64,000 nucleotides of DNA, from positions 1-64,000 of the forward strand of contig NZ_JAATVY010000013.1 in assembly GCF_011947195.1 (NCBI RefSeq), in the 5' to 3' direction. Under the pieces are notes generated by a model, which worked only from the letters and a program-made list of their open reading frames with translations, had not been told where the DNA came from and did not search any database. The DNA is from Planosporangium thailandense. GTDB taxonomy: Bacteria > Actinomycetota > Actinomycetes > Mycobacteriales > Micromonosporaceae. The number at the start of each line of letters is the position of its first letter. The stretch's first letter is position 1. Shown here piece by piece: positions 16,406 to 26,026 of this stretch. The translations under genes and the position numbers were made by a program.

Positions 16406-19369
16406 ATGCTCGACAACGAGCCTGGAGCGGCGAACACCAACGCACCAGGATTTGATGCCCTGACAAGCGCCGCGGGCGCGGCGAACCCGAGTCACACGGA
16501 CGCGCCGACCGCGGAGCCGCAGGCCGGACAGCCGGCGGAGGCCGCGCCTGCCCGCCGTACCCGGCGCCGTGCCACGAAGTCGACCCCGGCGGCAGCCGCG
16601 GGTGACACGCCGGCCGCGCAGGCTGAGCCGGCCGGCGACGGCGTGACGGCTCCCGCGGAGGAGCCGGCCAAACCGGCGCGCCGTAGGCGACGGCCTGCCG
16701 CGGGATCGGCCGAAGCGGCCGTTGAGCCCGCCCAGGGAGGTACGGCCGACCAGGCCGGCGCTGTCACCGCTTCCGGCGACGCCGGCGCTGCGGCCGCCAC
16801 CGGCCAGAGCGCCTCCGGCCAGGCCGCCTCCAGCCAGGCCGCCTCGGGCCAGGCCGGCGAGGACACCGCCGGCGCCCCCGCCGCTCGCACCACGCGTACC
16901 CGGCGGCGCACTGCCAAGGCCGCGCCGGTGGCCAAGGCCGAGCCTGCCGCAGCGGAGCCTGGAAACGAGACCGCCGAGCCGTCGCCGGCCGCCCCGAGCG
17001 TCGCCGAGCCCTCGGCGCAGGCCGGCGGGTCGCAGCAGGCCGCGCCCCAGCAGGCCGAGCAGCGGGCGGCGACCCGCCAGACCGGGCCGCAGCAGACGGA
17101 GCAGCCCGCCGAGCAGCAGCCGGCCGAGCGGCCGTCCCGGCGGCGCGTCGCTCCGGCCACCACGGTCCTGTTCATGCCGCCCACCGCAGCCGAGATCGAG
17201 GCCGAAGCCGAGGCGGAGGCCGCTCGCGCCTCCCGGCGGCGCCGGGGCCGGCGGGACGAGGTCGCCGAGCCCGAGCCCGTGGCGGCCGAACCGGAGCCCG
17301 AGGTCGAAGAGGCCGACGACGAGGTCGGCGACGAAGAGGACGAAGCCACCGCCACCCGGCGGCGCCGGCGGCGCGGCCGCCGTGGCCGCGGCCGGGGCAA
17401 GGGCGGGTACGACGAGGCCAACGACGACGCCGAACACGACGAGGCGGACGAGCACGACGAGGCCGCGGAGGCCGACGAGCACGACGAGGCCGACGAGCAC
17501 GACGACGCCGAGGCCGACGAGGGCGTGACCCGTCGCCGGCGGCGGCGCCGCCGCAAGGGCGCCGGTGACGTCGAGCCCGCTCCGGACGACCCGGCGAACA
17601 CCGTTGTCAAGATCCGTGAGCCGCGGCCGGCCCGCGACGAGGTGCAGGGCGTGTCCGGCTCGACCCGGCTCGAAGCCAAGCGCCAGCGCCGCCGTGACGG
17701 CCGTGAACAGCGGCGCACCCGTCCGCCGATCCTGACCGAGTCGGAGTTCCTGGCCCGCCGCGAGGCCGTCGACCGGGTGATGGTCGTACGCCAGAAGGGC
17801 GACCGTACCCAGATCGCGGTGCTCGAGGACGGCATCCTCGTGGAGCACTACGTCTCCCGGGCCAGCGCCTCGACGATGGTCGGCAACGTCTACCTCGGCC
17901 GGGTCCAGAACGTGCTGCCCAGCATGGAGGCGGCCTTCGTCGACATCGGGCGCGGCCGCAACGCCGTCCTGTACGCCGGCGAGGTCAACTGGGAGGCCAC
18001 CGGCCTGGAAGGGCGTACCCGCACCATCGAGCAGGCGCTCAAGTCCGGCGACTCGGTGCTGGTACAGGTCACCAAGGACCCGATCGGCACCAAGGGCGCC
18101 CGTCTGACCAGCCACATCGCCCTGTCCGGTCGGCACCTGGTCTACGTGCCGGGCGGTAACGCCTCCGGCATCAGCCGCAAGCTGCCCGACGTCGAACGCA
18201 AGCGGCTGCGCGACGTGCTCAAGCACCTGGTGCCGGAAGGCGCCGGCGTGATCGTGCGCACGGCCGCCGAGGGCGCGTCCGAGGACGAGCTGGCGCGCGA
18301 CGTCAAGCGGCTGCAGGCGCAGTGGGAGGACATCCAGGCCCGCTCCGGCGAGTCGGGCGCCCCGAAGCTGCTGTACGAGGAGCCCGACCTGCTGGTCCGG
18401 GTGGTCCGGGACCTGTTCAACGAGGACTTCCGCGAGGTCGTCATCCAGGGCGACGGGGCGTACGAGATGGTGGAGGCCTACCTCCAGCACGTCTCGCCCG
18501 ACCTGGTGGACCGCGTCCGCCGGCACACCGGCACCGGGGACGTGTTCCACGACCTGCGCGTCGACGAGCAGCTCCTCAAGGCGCTCGACCGCAAGGTCTT
18601 CCTGCCCTCCGGCGGCTCGCTGGTGATCGACCGGACCGAGGCGATGACCGTCATCGACGTCAACACCGGCAAGTACACCGGCTCCGGGGGCAACCTGGAG
18701 GAGACGGTCACCCGCAACAACCTGGAGGCCGCTGAGGAGATCGTGCGGCAGCTGCGCCTGCGCGACCTGGGCGGCATCATCGTCATCGACTTCATCGACA
18801 TGGTGCTGGAGTCCAACCGCGAGCTGGTGCTGCGCCGGCTCACCGAGTGCCTCGGACGGGACCGCACCAAGCACCAGGTCACCGAGATCACCTCGCTCGG
18901 GCTGGTGCAGATGACCCGTAAGCGGGTGGGCCAGGGGTTGCTCGAAGCGTTCAGCGAGACCTGCGAGGTGTGCAAGGGCCGGGGCGTGATCATTCACCAC
19001 GAGCCCGTACCCGAGAAGCGCGGCTCCGGCGGCGCTGCCCAGTCGAAGGCCGCGCCGGCCAAGCCGGCGGAGCCCAGCGAGAACGGCCGCAGCGGCCGGC
19101 GTCGTCGCAAGGCCACCGCGGCGGCTGAGGCGGCGGAGGCTGCCTCGACCGACGAGTCCGGTGCGGAGGAGACGGTCGAGCCCGGTGCCGCCATAGAGGT
19201 GGGGGAGGACCTCGAGGCGGAGGCCGCCGTGAACGACGCGGCAGCCGACGATCTCGACGGGCACGAGGCGGCGTTCGCCGGGCTCGACCCCGTACCCGCG
19301 GTCGAGTTCGACGAGGAAGCGGAGGAGGAGCCGGTCGGCCCGCGGCGTCGCGGACGCCGTCGCCGCTGA
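16406..19369 (+). CDS. rne: Ribonuclease E/G family protein with long charged N-terminal extension
   Basis: Endoribonuclease that cleaves single-stranded RNA in mRNA decay and rRNA/tRNA maturation. About 987 residues. The first ~440 are low-complexity: Ala/Pro/Glu-rich, with Arg patches (TRRRRRRRGRRGRGRGK) and an Asp/Glu/His block (DEHDEADEHDDAEADEG). An S1 domain begins near residue 490 (NVYLGRVQNVLPSMEAAFVDI). The catalytic DNase I-like part carries the metal-binding Asp of TVIDVNTGKYTG and IIVIDFIDM. CEVCKGRGV is the Zn-link. An acidic Ala/Glu tail ends in an Arg cluster. ATG 16406 is chosen because GGAG precedes it; the frame stays open upstream. In mycobacteria and Streptomyces such N-terminal extensions are scaffolds or autoregulatory regions. 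Confidence 0.95.
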   Translation: MLDNEPGAANTNAPGFDALTSAAGAANPSHTDAPTAEPQAGQPAEAAPARRTRRRATKSTPAAAAGDTPAAQAEPAGDGVTAPAEEPAKPARRRRRPAAGSAEAAVEPAQGGTADQAGAVTASGDAGAAAATGQSASGQAASSQAASGQAGEDTAGAPAARTTRTRRRTAKAAPVAKAEPAAAEPGNETAEPSPAAPSVAEPSAQAGGSQQAAPQQAEQRAATRQTGPQQTEQPAEQQPAERPSRRRVAPATTVLFMPPTAAEIEAEAEAEAARASRRRRGRRDEVAEPEPVAAEPEPEVEEADDEVGDEEDEATATRRRRRRGRRGRGRGKGGYDEANDDAEHDEADEHDEAAEADEHDEADEHDDAEADEGVTRRRRRRRRKGAGDVEPAPDDPANTVVKIREPRPARDEVQGVSGSTRLEAKRQRRRDGREQRRTRPPILTESEFLARREAVDRVMVVRQKGDRTQIAVLEDGILVEHYVSRASASTMVGNVYLGRVQNVLPSMEAAFVDIGRGRNAVLYAGEVNWEATGLEGRTRTIEQALKSGDSVLVQVTKDPIGTKGARLTSHIALSGRHLVYVPGGNASGISRKLPDVERKRLRDVLKHLVPEGAGVIVRTAAEGASEDELARDVKRLQAQWEDIQARSGESGAPKLLYEEPDLLVRVVRDLFNEDFREVVIQGDGAYEMVEAYLQHVSPDLVDRVRRHTGTGDVFHDLRVDEQLLKALDRKVFLPSGGSLVIDRTEAMTVIDVNTGKYTGSGGNLEETVTRNNLEAAEEIVRQLRLRDLGGIIVIDFIDMVLESNRELVLRRLTECLGRDRTKHQVTEITSLGLVQMTRKRVGQGLLEAFSETCEVCKGRGVIIHHEPVPEKRGSGGAAQSKAAPAKPAEPSENGRSGRRRRKATAAAEAAEAASTDESGAEETVEPGAAIEVGEDLEAEAAVNDAAADDLDGHEAAFAGLDPVPAVEFDEEAEEEPVGPRRRGRRRR

Positions 19370-19391
19370 GAACCCGCGTCGATGACGATCG

Positions 19392-19428
19392 GTGGGCTCG
19401 GTGCCGCGTACGGTGGCACCGAGCCCAC
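19392..19428 (+). terminator. Hairpin after the RNase E/G gene
   Basis: Perfect 14-base arms at 19392-19405 and 19415-19428 surround the 9-base loop GCGTACGGT. There is no T-run. It lies 22 bases after the stop and 18 bases before the next ATG, so it could also sit in the 5' leader of the lipoprotein gene. Confidence 0.6.
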
Positions 19429-19446
19429 TGTCATGAGGGAGATCGG

Positions 19447-19982
19447 ATGCGCGCTCTGATCGCCGTGACGGCCCTGTGCGGGATGACGCTGTTGTCCACC
19501 GGCTGCGGCGCCGCCACCGGCAAGGGCGGGCCCGGCGGGGGGCGTCTTCGGTGGAGTCCGTACGGTTCGTGCGGCCGGGCGCGGGTCCGTCCGGCCCGGT
19601 GGGCGCCGCGCCGGACGGCCAGGCGAAGGCGATCTGTGACGACGTGCGTGACAACGTGCTCGGCGCCGACGCCAAGGCGTTCGGTGCGGAGCTGGGCCGG
19701 ATGATGGCGTTCCGGGCGCAGCAGGACAGAGCCGCGGAGCAGCGCGCACAGCAGGCCGCCACCGCCAAACTGGCCGAGATCGCCGGCAAGCTGCGTACGC
19801 ATGCCGCCCAGGCCGGTGATCCGCGGCTGCGGACCGCCCTGAACGCGTCAGCCGGCAACCTGGATCGGCTCGGCGCCGACACCGGCGCGCTCACCGGGCT
19901 CGACTCGCTGGACGCGGTCAGCAAGACGACGGGGAAATTCGCCGCCGCGCTGGGTGACGTTGCCGACTATTGCAGCGGATGA
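19447..19982 (+). pseudogene. Lipoprotein gene interrupted by an apparent -1 frameshift
   Basis: The first frame from ATG 19447 encodes a clear lipoprotein signal (MRALIAVTALCGMTLLSTGC, Cys at residue 20) and then runs into Arg-rich nonsense. The adjoining frame continues from about 19545 (ASSVESVRFVRPG) with a sensible helical domain of ~145 residues ending at 19982. Joining them requires one extra base near the G6 run at 19537-19542. The restored product would be about 178 residues. It has no family I recognise; the mature part is rich in Ala/Lys/Glu helices. It may be a true frameshift, a phase-variable tract or a base-calling error. Confidence 0.7.
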
Positions 19983-19992
19983 CCACCCGGTT

Positions 19993-20022
19993 TTGGAACA
20001 ACGGCCCCTCATGACGTACTCT
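19993..20022 (+). promoter_or_regulatory. Candidate promoter of rplU-rpmA
   Basis: TTGGAA (19993-19998) and TACTCT (20017-20022) are spaced by 18 bases, in the sigma-70-like range. The same -10 word occurs before the ileS T-box (7732). About 130 bases of leader separate it from rplU, without a clear L21 autoregulatory structure. Confidence 0.45.
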
Positions 20023-20153
20023 TGCCTGCGGCGCACGTACGTGCGTCACATCCTCGCGCGCCCTGCGTGTGCACGCCTCGCTCGTGTGCCCGCGTCGCCG
20101 GCGCGATGAGGAGCGAATCAACCGCCAGTAGCTACGACAGGAGTCCGCCTCCG

Positions 20154-20468
20154 ATGTACGCGATCGTCAAGACCGGCGGCAAGCAGTACAAGGTCGCCGA
20201 GGGCGACGTGATCGAGGTCGAGAAGCTCGCCGGTGACGCCGGTGACGCGGTCACCCTCCCCGCGGTGCTCCTCGTCGACGGTGACGACCTGGTGACCGAC
20301 GCGGCCCAGCTTGCCAATGTCGCGGTGACCGGTGAGGTCGTCGCCCACACCAAGGGTCCGAAGATCCGGATCCACAAGTTCAAGAACAAGACCGGCTACC
20401 ACAAGCGCCAGGGGCACCGTCAGCCGCTGACCCAGGTCAAGGTGACCGGCATCTCCACCGGAAAGTAG
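20154..20468 (+). CDS. rplU: 50S ribosomal protein bL21
   Basis: A 104-residue 23S rRNA-binding protein of the large subunit. The start [18 protein letters not shown] and the C-terminal block ([19 protein letters not shown]) are diagnostic. The ATG at 20154 is preceded by ACAGGAG. The longer open frame from 20022 covers the leader only. It forms the standard ribosomal/GTPase cluster with rpmA (11 bp downstream) and obgE. Confidence 0.98.
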   Translation: MYAIVKTGGKQYKVAEGDVIEVEKLAGDAGDAVTLPAVLLVDGDDLVTDAAQLANVAVTGEVVAHTKGPKIRIHKFKNKTGYHKRQGHRQPLTQVKVTGISTGK

Positions 20469-20479
20469 GCGTGTAAGCG

Positions 20480-20737
20480 ATGGCACACAAAAAAGGTGCG
20501 TCCAGCTCGCGGAACGGCCGCGATTCCGAGGCCAAGCGCCTGGGCGTGAAGCGCTTCGGTGGACAGCAGGTCAAGGCCGGCGAGATCATCCTGCGTCAGC
20601 GCGGCACCAAGTTCCACCCGGGCGACCTGGTCGGCCGCGGTGGCGACGACACGCTGTTCGCCCTGGCTGCCGGCGCGGTCCAGTTCGGCACCAGGCGTGG
20701 CCGCAAGACCGTCAGCATCGTTCCGGCTGGGGTCTGA
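20480..20737 (+). CDS. rpmA: 50S ribosomal protein bL27
   Basis: An 85-residue large-subunit protein whose N-terminus reaches the peptidyl-transferase centre. It begins [20 protein letters not shown] and keeps the block [20 protein letters not shown]. There is no N-terminal cleavage extension of the Firmicutes type. It is followed by a good terminator at 20753-20796. Confidence 0.98.
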   Translation: MAHKKGASSSRNGRDSEAKRLGVKRFGGQQVKAGEIILRQRGTKFHPGDLVGRGGDDTLFALAAGAVQFGTRRGRKTVSIVPAGV

Positions 20738-20752
20738 ATCCAGGACTGAGCG

Positions 20753-20796
20753 GCGGACCGGTTGGCGCGTGAGCGCCGCCGGTCCGCTTTGCGTTT
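20753..20796 (+). terminator. Terminator after rpmA
   Basis: GCGGACCGG (20753-20761) and CCGGTCCGC (20779-20787) form a 9-bp GC stem, followed by TTTGCGTTTG. This is among the few hairpins in the window with a T-rich tail. obgE begins 47 bases later, so part of its transcription may be readthrough or start from its own promoter. Confidence 0.7.
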
Positions 20797-20842
20797 GACG
20801 TGGTCCGGGTTTGGCCCGTGATCGGGAGGAAAGGAACAAAAC

Positions 20843-22327
20843 GTGGCTACATTCGTCGACCGGGTCGTATTGCACGTGCAGGCTGGTGACGGTGGCCACG
20901 GCTGCGTGTCGATCCACCGCGAGAAGTTCAAGCCGCTGGGCGGCCCGGACGGTGGCAACGGCGGCCACGGCGGCAGCGTCGCCCTCGTCGTCGACCCGCA
21001 GGTGCACACGCTCCTCGACTTCCACTTCCGGCCCCGGGTCAAGGCCGAGAACGGCAAGGGCGGAGCGGGCTCCAACCGCGACGGCGCCAACGGCGAGGAT
21101 CTCGTACTGCGCGTACCGGACGGCACGGTCGTCTCCACGCCGGACGGCGAAGTGATCGCCGACCTCGTCGGTGAAGGGACGACGGTCGTCATCGCGCAGG
21201 GCGGCCGGGGCGGCCGCGGCAACGCCGCGCTGGCCAACACCAAGCGCAAGGCGCCCGGCTTCGCCGAGCTCGGCGAGCCCGGTGAGCTGCGTGACATCGT
21301 CCTGGAGCTCAAGAGCGTTGCCGACGTCGGCCTCGTGGGCTTCCCCAGCGCCGGCAAGTCGTCGCTGATCTCCGTGCTCTCCGCGGCGCGCCCCAAGATC
21401 GCTGACTACCCGTTCACCACGCTCGTGCCGAACCTCGGCGTCGTGCGCGCCGACGACCACACCTTCACCATCGCCGACGTACCCGGACTGATCCCCGGCG
21501 CGGCCACCGGCAAGGGGCTCGGGCTGCAGTTCCTGCGGCACATCGAACGTACGGCCGTCCTGGTGCACGTCGTCGACACCGCCACCCTGGAGCCGGGCCG
21601 TGACCCGGTCGCCGACATCGACGCCATCGAGGCCGAGCTGGCCGCGTACGGCGGGCTGGAGGACCGGCCCCGGATCGTCGTACTCAACAAGATCGACGTT
21701 CCCGACGGGCAGGATCTCGCCGACATCGTGCGGCCGGACCTCGAGGCCCGGGGGTACCGGGTGTTCGAGGTCAGCGCCGTCACCAGGCAGGGGCTGCGGG
21801 AGCTGACGTACGCCCTCGCCGAACTCGTCGAGCAGCAGCGCAAGGCGGCGCCGCCGCCGGAGCGCACCCGGATCGTCATCCGCCCGACGGCCGTCGACGA
21901 CACCGGCTTCACCCTGGAGAAGGCCCCCGACGGCGCGTACGTCGTCCGGGGCAAGCCCGAGCGGTGGGTCCGCCAGACCAACTTCGACAACGACGAGGCC
22001 GTGGGCTACCTCGCCGACCGGCTCGCCCGCCTCGGTGTCGAGGAGGCCCTCGCCAAGGCCGGCGCCGAACCGGGCGTCACCGTCCGTATCGGCACCCACG
22101 AGTTCGACTGGCAGCCCACCCTGTACGCGGGGGAGGAGTTCGTCCCCGGTCACCGGGGTACCGACTACCGGATCGAGGGGCCGTCGACGCGGGTGCCCGC
22201 CGCCGAGCGCAAGGCCGCCCGCAAGGCCCGCCGGCAGCCGTACGAAGAAGCGGAGGCGGCGTCGCGGGAGGCCGGCGGCGCGCCGTCGACCGGCAGCGTC
22301 GATGCCGCCGGTGACGGCGAGGACTAG
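20843..22327 (+). CDS. obgE: Obg-family GTPase
   Basis: Essential ribosome-associated GTPase involved in 50S maturation and the stringent response. The product is 494 residues. The N-terminal Gly-rich Obg fold covers ~1-158 ([20 protein letters not shown]). The G domain has its P-loop at residues 166-174 (GFPSAGKSS), followed by DVPGLIPGA and the NKID specificity motif. A C-terminal OCT domain spans ~340-420 and a charged tail follows. It starts at a GTG after GGAGGAAAGG, immediately downstream of rplU-rpmA as usual. Confidence 0.97.
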   Translation: MATFVDRVVLHVQAGDGGHGCVSIHREKFKPLGGPDGGNGGHGGSVALVVDPQVHTLLDFHFRPRVKAENGKGGAGSNRDGANGEDLVLRVPDGTVVSTPDGEVIADLVGEGTTVVIAQGGRGGRGNAALANTKRKAPGFAELGEPGELRDIVLELKSVADVGLVGFPSAGKSSLISVLSAARPKIADYPFTTLVPNLGVVRADDHTFTIADVPGLIPGAATGKGLGLQFLRHIERTAVLVHVVDTATLEPGRDPVADIDAIEAELAAYGGLEDRPRIVVLNKIDVPDGQDLADIVRPDLEARGYRVFEVSAVTRQGLRELTYALAELVEQQRKAAPPPERTRIVIRPTAVDDTGFTLEKAPDGAYVVRGKPERWVRQTNFDNDEAVGYLADRLARLGVEEALAKAGAEPGVTVRIGTHEFDWQPTLYAGEEFVPGHRGTDYRIEGPSTRVPAAERKAARKARRQPYEEAEAASREAGGAPSTGSVDAAGDGED

Positions 22328-22413
22328 CCTGCCTGCTCACAGCCCGCACGGACCGGTCAGCTGCCGTTGGTCCGCTCCGGGTAACCTCGTCGGTCTAGCG
22401 ACCGGGAGGTGAC

Positions 22414-23625
22414 GTGGGTATCTTCGACCGGCTGCGCCGACGGAGCGGACCCGACCGGTTCGCCGGCGAGGTCCTGGCCGCGCTGCGCGCCGCCGGCATC
22501 TCCGACGCCCGCTACCACCGCCGCGAGTTCTCCATCGAGTACCGTCGTGCGCCCGGCGCCGAGCCGACCTGGCTCTACCTGCACAACGTCTACGTGGAGT
22601 GTCAGCGGGAGCCGCATACGCGCGAGGCGCGGATCCGCCGGTTCGTGACCACCTTCACCAGGATTCCCGACGTCCCCGAGGACTGGGATTCGGCGCGCGA
22701 CCGCCTGCGACCGGTGCTGCGCAGCGCCACGTTCGCCCGCGGTGGCGATTCGGGGCGCCCGGCGCCGCTGCGTCGACCGGCGTTCCCGTTCCTCGACGAG
22801 ATGGTCGTGATCGACCAGCCGACCTCCATGGCTTACGTCTCCGAGATGACGTGCGCGGCCTGGGGGGTGTCGGCGGAGGAGGTGTTCGCCGCCGCCCGGG
22901 CCAACCTCGCGACCGCGGCCGGCCTTCCGCGGGCCGAGTCACCGGGCGGCCGGGTGATGCTGCGGTTCGTCGACGACGGCGACGCGTACTGGGTGTCGCA
23001 CATCCTGCTGGACGGCTGGCTGGCCACGCTGGCCGAGCACGTCGGCGGCACCCCGGTCGCGTTCATGCCGGACGTGCGTTCCCTGGTCGTGGTCGATTCC
23101 GACCCGCAGCCGCTGACCGAGCTGTTCGAACTGGTGGAGCGGCACTTCACGGAGTCGGCCCGGCCGCTGTCGCCGATGGCGTACACGGTCGACCACGCCG
23201 GCCGGGTGGTGCCGCTGACCGTCGGGGCCGGTCACCCGGCCGCCGGCGTGGTGGAGCGGTCGGCGCGGGTGCTGGCCGCCACCGAGTACGGCGCACAGCA
23301 GAACATCCTGCGTGACGCGGTGGACGACTACGTCGCGTCGTACGCGCTGTTCAGCAGCCCCGAGGGCGGGACGTTCTCGGTGGCCGCCTGGACCCGGGGC
23401 ATGAGCGTGCTGCTACCGCGGGTCGATTTCGTGGCGTTCAACGTCGCCGCCGGCAACACGTTCTTCGTGCCGTGGGACGTGGTCGTGGAGGCCGACGTGC
23501 TGACCGAGCTGCCGGAGTATCGGCCGGCCCGGTATCGCGGGGAGGTCTGGCCGGCGCCGGCCGCGTACGGATATCTGCGGGAGCGGGCCGTCCCGATCGA
23601 TCTGGGTCGCCCGGTGCCCCGCTGA
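22414..23625 (+). CDS. Hypothetical protein, weak DUF1444-like resemblance
   Basis: A soluble-looking protein of 403 residues with no signal peptide or TM segment. The central block PFLDEMVVIDQPTSMAYVSE, followed by WGVSAEEVFAAARANL, recalls the DUF1444 (YtpQ) pattern of an 'LV..YV.D....' strand followed by 'S.EELH..A..NL'. The similarity is weak and I do not assign function. The N-terminus begins MGIFDRLRRRSGPDRF, a short basic helix. It follows obgE by 86 bp. The convergent exporter gene lies beyond a bidirectional hairpin. The GTG at 22414 is preceded by GGGAGG. Confidence 0.85.
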   Translation: MGIFDRLRRRSGPDRFAGEVLAALRAAGISDARYHRREFSIEYRRAPGAEPTWLYLHNVYVECQREPHTREARIRRFVTTFTRIPDVPEDWDSARDRLRPVLRSATFARGGDSGRPAPLRRPAFPFLDEMVVIDQPTSMAYVSEMTCAAWGVSAEEVFAAARANLATAAGLPRAESPGGRVMLRFVDDGDAYWVSHILLDGWLATLAEHVGGTPVAFMPDVRSLVVVDSDPQPLTELFELVERHFTESARPLSPMAYTVDHAGRVVPLTVGAGHPAAGVVERSARVLAATEYGAQQNILRDAVDDYVASYALFSSPEGGTFSVAAWTRGMSVLLPRVDFVAFNVAAGNTFFVPWDVVVEADVLTELPEYRPARYRGEVWPAPAAYGYLRERAVPIDLGRPVPR

Positions 23626-23707
23626 CCGGCTCAACCGACTTCGCGCTGTCGTAGTGCCTTGCTGTCGTTGTGCTTTGTGCTGTCGTTGCGCGGCTGGTCG
23701 CGGCGGG

Positions 23708-23745
23708 CGCCTGCGCCTGGCTGTGTGTCGGGCCAGGCGCAGGCG
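23708..23745. terminator. Bidirectional hairpin between convergent genes
   Basis: The 13-base perfect arms 23708-23720 and 23733-23745 flank a 12-base loop. It is only 5 bases from the stop codon of the exporter gene on the minus strand. No U-tract is present. Confidence 0.6.
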
Positions 23746-23750
23746 GCGGA

Positions 23751-25433
23751 TCAGGCGCCGACGCGTTCGGGGGCGCCGGCTCCCGCCGGCGTGTCGGCCT
23801 GCCCCGACCGGCTTCTGCGCTTGACCAGCAGGCAGGACAGGGAGGCGAGGGCGAGGACCGCGAACGGCAGGATCAGGGATACCCGCATCGCGTTGGTGTA
23901 GCCCTCGTGGAACGTGTCCACGATGATCTTCCGAACGGCGTCCGGCACCTGGCCACCGAAGTTCACGCCGTTCTGGCCGGCGCCGACTTCGAGGCTGCCG
24001 CCCGAGGCGTGGCTGAAGCCCGCCACGAACCGGTCGCGGAACTGCGGCGGCAGCGCCGAAGCGTGGGCCTTGGCGGACGCGCTCAGCTTCGTCGCGAGCT
24101 GGTTTTGCAGCAGCGCCCCGGCCGCCGCCGAGCCGATGACCGAACCCAGCTGGCGGGTGGTGTTGATCAACCCGGACGCGGCGCCCGCCATCCGCGGCTC
24201 GATGTTGCGCATCGCCACGGTCTGCAGCGGGGCGAAGGTCAGGCCCATGCCGAGCCCGCTCACCAGGAGCCCGGGGAGCAGGTGCCACCGGTTCATGTCG
24301 GGGTGCGCGGCCGCCGTCATGAGTCCCGTGCCGACGGCGAACAGGGCGAGCCCCGCCATCAGGATGAACTTGCCGCCGATACGGTCGGCCATCCGGCCGG
24401 CGAACGGCGCGACGACCATCGACACCACCGACATCGGCGCGGTCGTCAGACCGGCCTGCAGGGCGCTGAGCCCGAGGACCGACTGCAGGAAGATCACGAT
24501 CGGCAGGAACAGGCCCAGCATGCCGAAGCCCAGCGTCGCGCCGACGAAGTTCATCACCGAGAAGTTGCGGTCACGGAAGATCGCCATCGGCACGAGCGGC
24601 TCACCGTCCCGCTGGCGGTACTGCTGGATCATGAACAGCGCCAGCACGACGATCCCGGCGACGATGACCTCGGTGATCGTGATCGAGCCCCAGACCTTGC
24701 CCCAGTCGTGCGGCTGCCCCTCGATCAGGCCGTACGTGACCAGGAACAGTCCGACCGTCGCGAGCACCGTGCCGGGCAGGTCGAGGCGGTGGCGACGGTT
24801 GAGCTTGAGGTTGGGCATCACGGCCGCGGCGAGCGCCAGGGCCAGCACACCGATGGGCACGTTGACGAAGAAGATCCAGCTCCAGCCCCAGTGCGTGACG
24901 ATGAACCCACCCAGGGTCGGGCCGGCGATCGTCGCCACGCCGGCGACGGCGCCCCAGATGCCGAACGCCGCGCCGCGCTTCTGCGGTGGGAAGATCACCG
25001 TGAGCACCGACAGCGTCTGCGGGGTCAGCAGCGCGCCGCCCAGGCCCTGCGCCACCCGGGCCGCGATGAGCTGGCCCGGGTTGTGGGCGATGCCGCAGGC
25101 GGCCGAGGCCAGCGTGAAGATGAGCAGGCCGGCCATGAACAGTTGTTTCGGGCCGTACAGGTCGCCGAGCCGACCGGCGGTGATCAGCAGCACCGCGTAG
25201 ACCAGGATGTAGGCGTTGAGCACCCACAGGATCTGGTCCAGCGAGGCGTGCAGTCGGTCGATCATGTTCGGGATCGCGATGTTCACGATCGTGGTGTCCA
25301 GCAGGATCATGAAAAAGCCGAGGCACAGCACGAAGAGCACCAGCCAGGGGCTGTGGCTCGGCTTCGAATCGGCGGTCGGGGCACCAGTGCCGGAGGGCGG
25401 GCTGGCGGCGGCGCCCGGCTGTGGCGTCGTCAT
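23751..25433 (-). CDS. DHA2-family MFS drug exporter (EmrB/QacA type)
   Basis: A proton-coupled exporter of 560 residues with 14 predicted membrane helices. Recognisable family blocks are LDTTIVNIAIPNMI (motif in TM1), GRLGDLYGPKQLFM (loop 2-3 motif A), ARVAQGLGGALLTP (motif B) and GPTLGGFIVTHWGWSWIFFVNVPIG (motif C region). The loop near residues 450-500 before the last helices is long and hydrophilic. The C-terminus is basic. The start ATG is preceded by AAGGAGA. No adjacent regulator is seen, so the substrate is open; the family handles hydrophobic drugs and toxic lipids. Confidence 0.93.
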   Translation of the reverse strand: MTTPQPGAAASPPSGTGAPTADSKPSHSPWLVLFVLCLGFFMILLDTTIVNIAIPNMIDRLHASLDQILWVLNAYILVYAVLLITAGRLGDLYGPKQLFMAGLLIFTLASAACGIAHNPGQLIAARVAQGLGGALLTPQTLSVLTVIFPPQKRGAAFGIWGAVAGVATIAGPTLGGFIVTHWGWSWIFFVNVPIGVLALALAAAVMPNLKLNRRHRLDLPGTVLATVGLFLVTYGLIEGQPHDWGKVWGSITITEVIVAGIVVLALFMIQQYRQRDGEPLVPMAIFRDRNFSVMNFVGATLGFGMLGLFLPIVIFLQSVLGLSALQAGLTTAPMSVVSMVVAPFAGRMADRIGGKFILMAGLALFAVGTGLMTAAAHPDMNRWHLLPGLLVSGLGMGLTFAPLQTVAMRNIEPRMAGAASGLINTTRQLGSVIGSAAAGALLQNQLATKLSASAKAHASALPPQFRDRFVAGFSHASGGSLEVGAGQNGVNFGGQVPDAVRKIIVDTFHEGYTNAMRVSLILPFAVLALASLSCLLVKRRSRSGQADTPAGAGAPERVGA

Positions 25434-26026
25434 GCGGTTGTCTCCTTCGGTGCCGGGTCCACCAGATCACCGGCCGGGCGATGCTGTGGTTCCCCCGTGT
25501 GTTTTGAGCGGTCCAACCCTATCGGTGGGGTGGGACAAGATCGGTTTGGTCGCGCGGATCAGGGCTCGGCGTGTGCTGTGGGGGGCGCCAGGGCGGGCGT
25601 ATGCGGCTGGGCATCGTGGCCGGAGTCGAACCGCGCGACGTACGCGGAGCCGGGTGTCTGGAGTTCGGTCGCTCCTCGGTCGCAGCGGTTGTCGGGTTGT
25701 CTGCGCGATATCGCACATCTATAACCGGGGTACCCGTCAGTAATATCGCGTTCAAATGCGTGCGTTACGGTACGGCTTGACTGCGGTCAGTTACTAAACA
25801 GTCTTTACTGTTTGTTTCCCCAGCTAGAAACGTTGCCGTCGACGTTTCGGGTCCGATTGCAAATGGCCGGCCATCGTCCCGTCACTCCCTTGCCATACCC
25901 CGTCCTCATAGTCGATTGTGAATACATGGCCGCGCCGCCGCGGGCTTTCTTGAGAGGCGCCAGAGAGCCGGTTTCCGGGCTCGGCCCGGCAGCGACGCCC
26001 GGATCGGCCGTGGAAGGAGGAGAGCG
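25434..26026. promoter_or_regulatory. 593-bp divergent intergenic region with inverted repeats
   Basis: No convincing gene is present between the divergent exporter and CBM-protein genes. The segment from about 25,730 to 25,920 is more AT-rich than its surroundings. It contains AAACAG-6-CTGTTT (25796-25813) and GAAACGT-8-ACGTTTC (25827-25848), two adjacent operator-like inverted repeats, and a -35-like TTGACT at 25777-25782. I infer regulated promoters, but no regulator gene is next to it. Confidence 0.45.

Noticed and set aside
16900-17550. CRISPR-like repetitive segment
   Set aside because: The repeats are short, codon-phased and encode low-complexity Glu/Asp/Arg blocks of RNase E/G; no repeat-spacer pattern exists here or elsewhere in the window.
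15563-19924. 1453-codon minus-strand open frame opposite the RNase E/G gene
   Set aside because: It spans four real genes on the other strand and consists of low-complexity Arg/Gly/Leu runs from complementing the Ala/Glu-rich rne sequence.
23670-25724. 684-codon plus-strand open frame opposite the DHA2 exporter
   Set aside because: His/Arg/Gln-rich shadow of an obvious membrane transporter.
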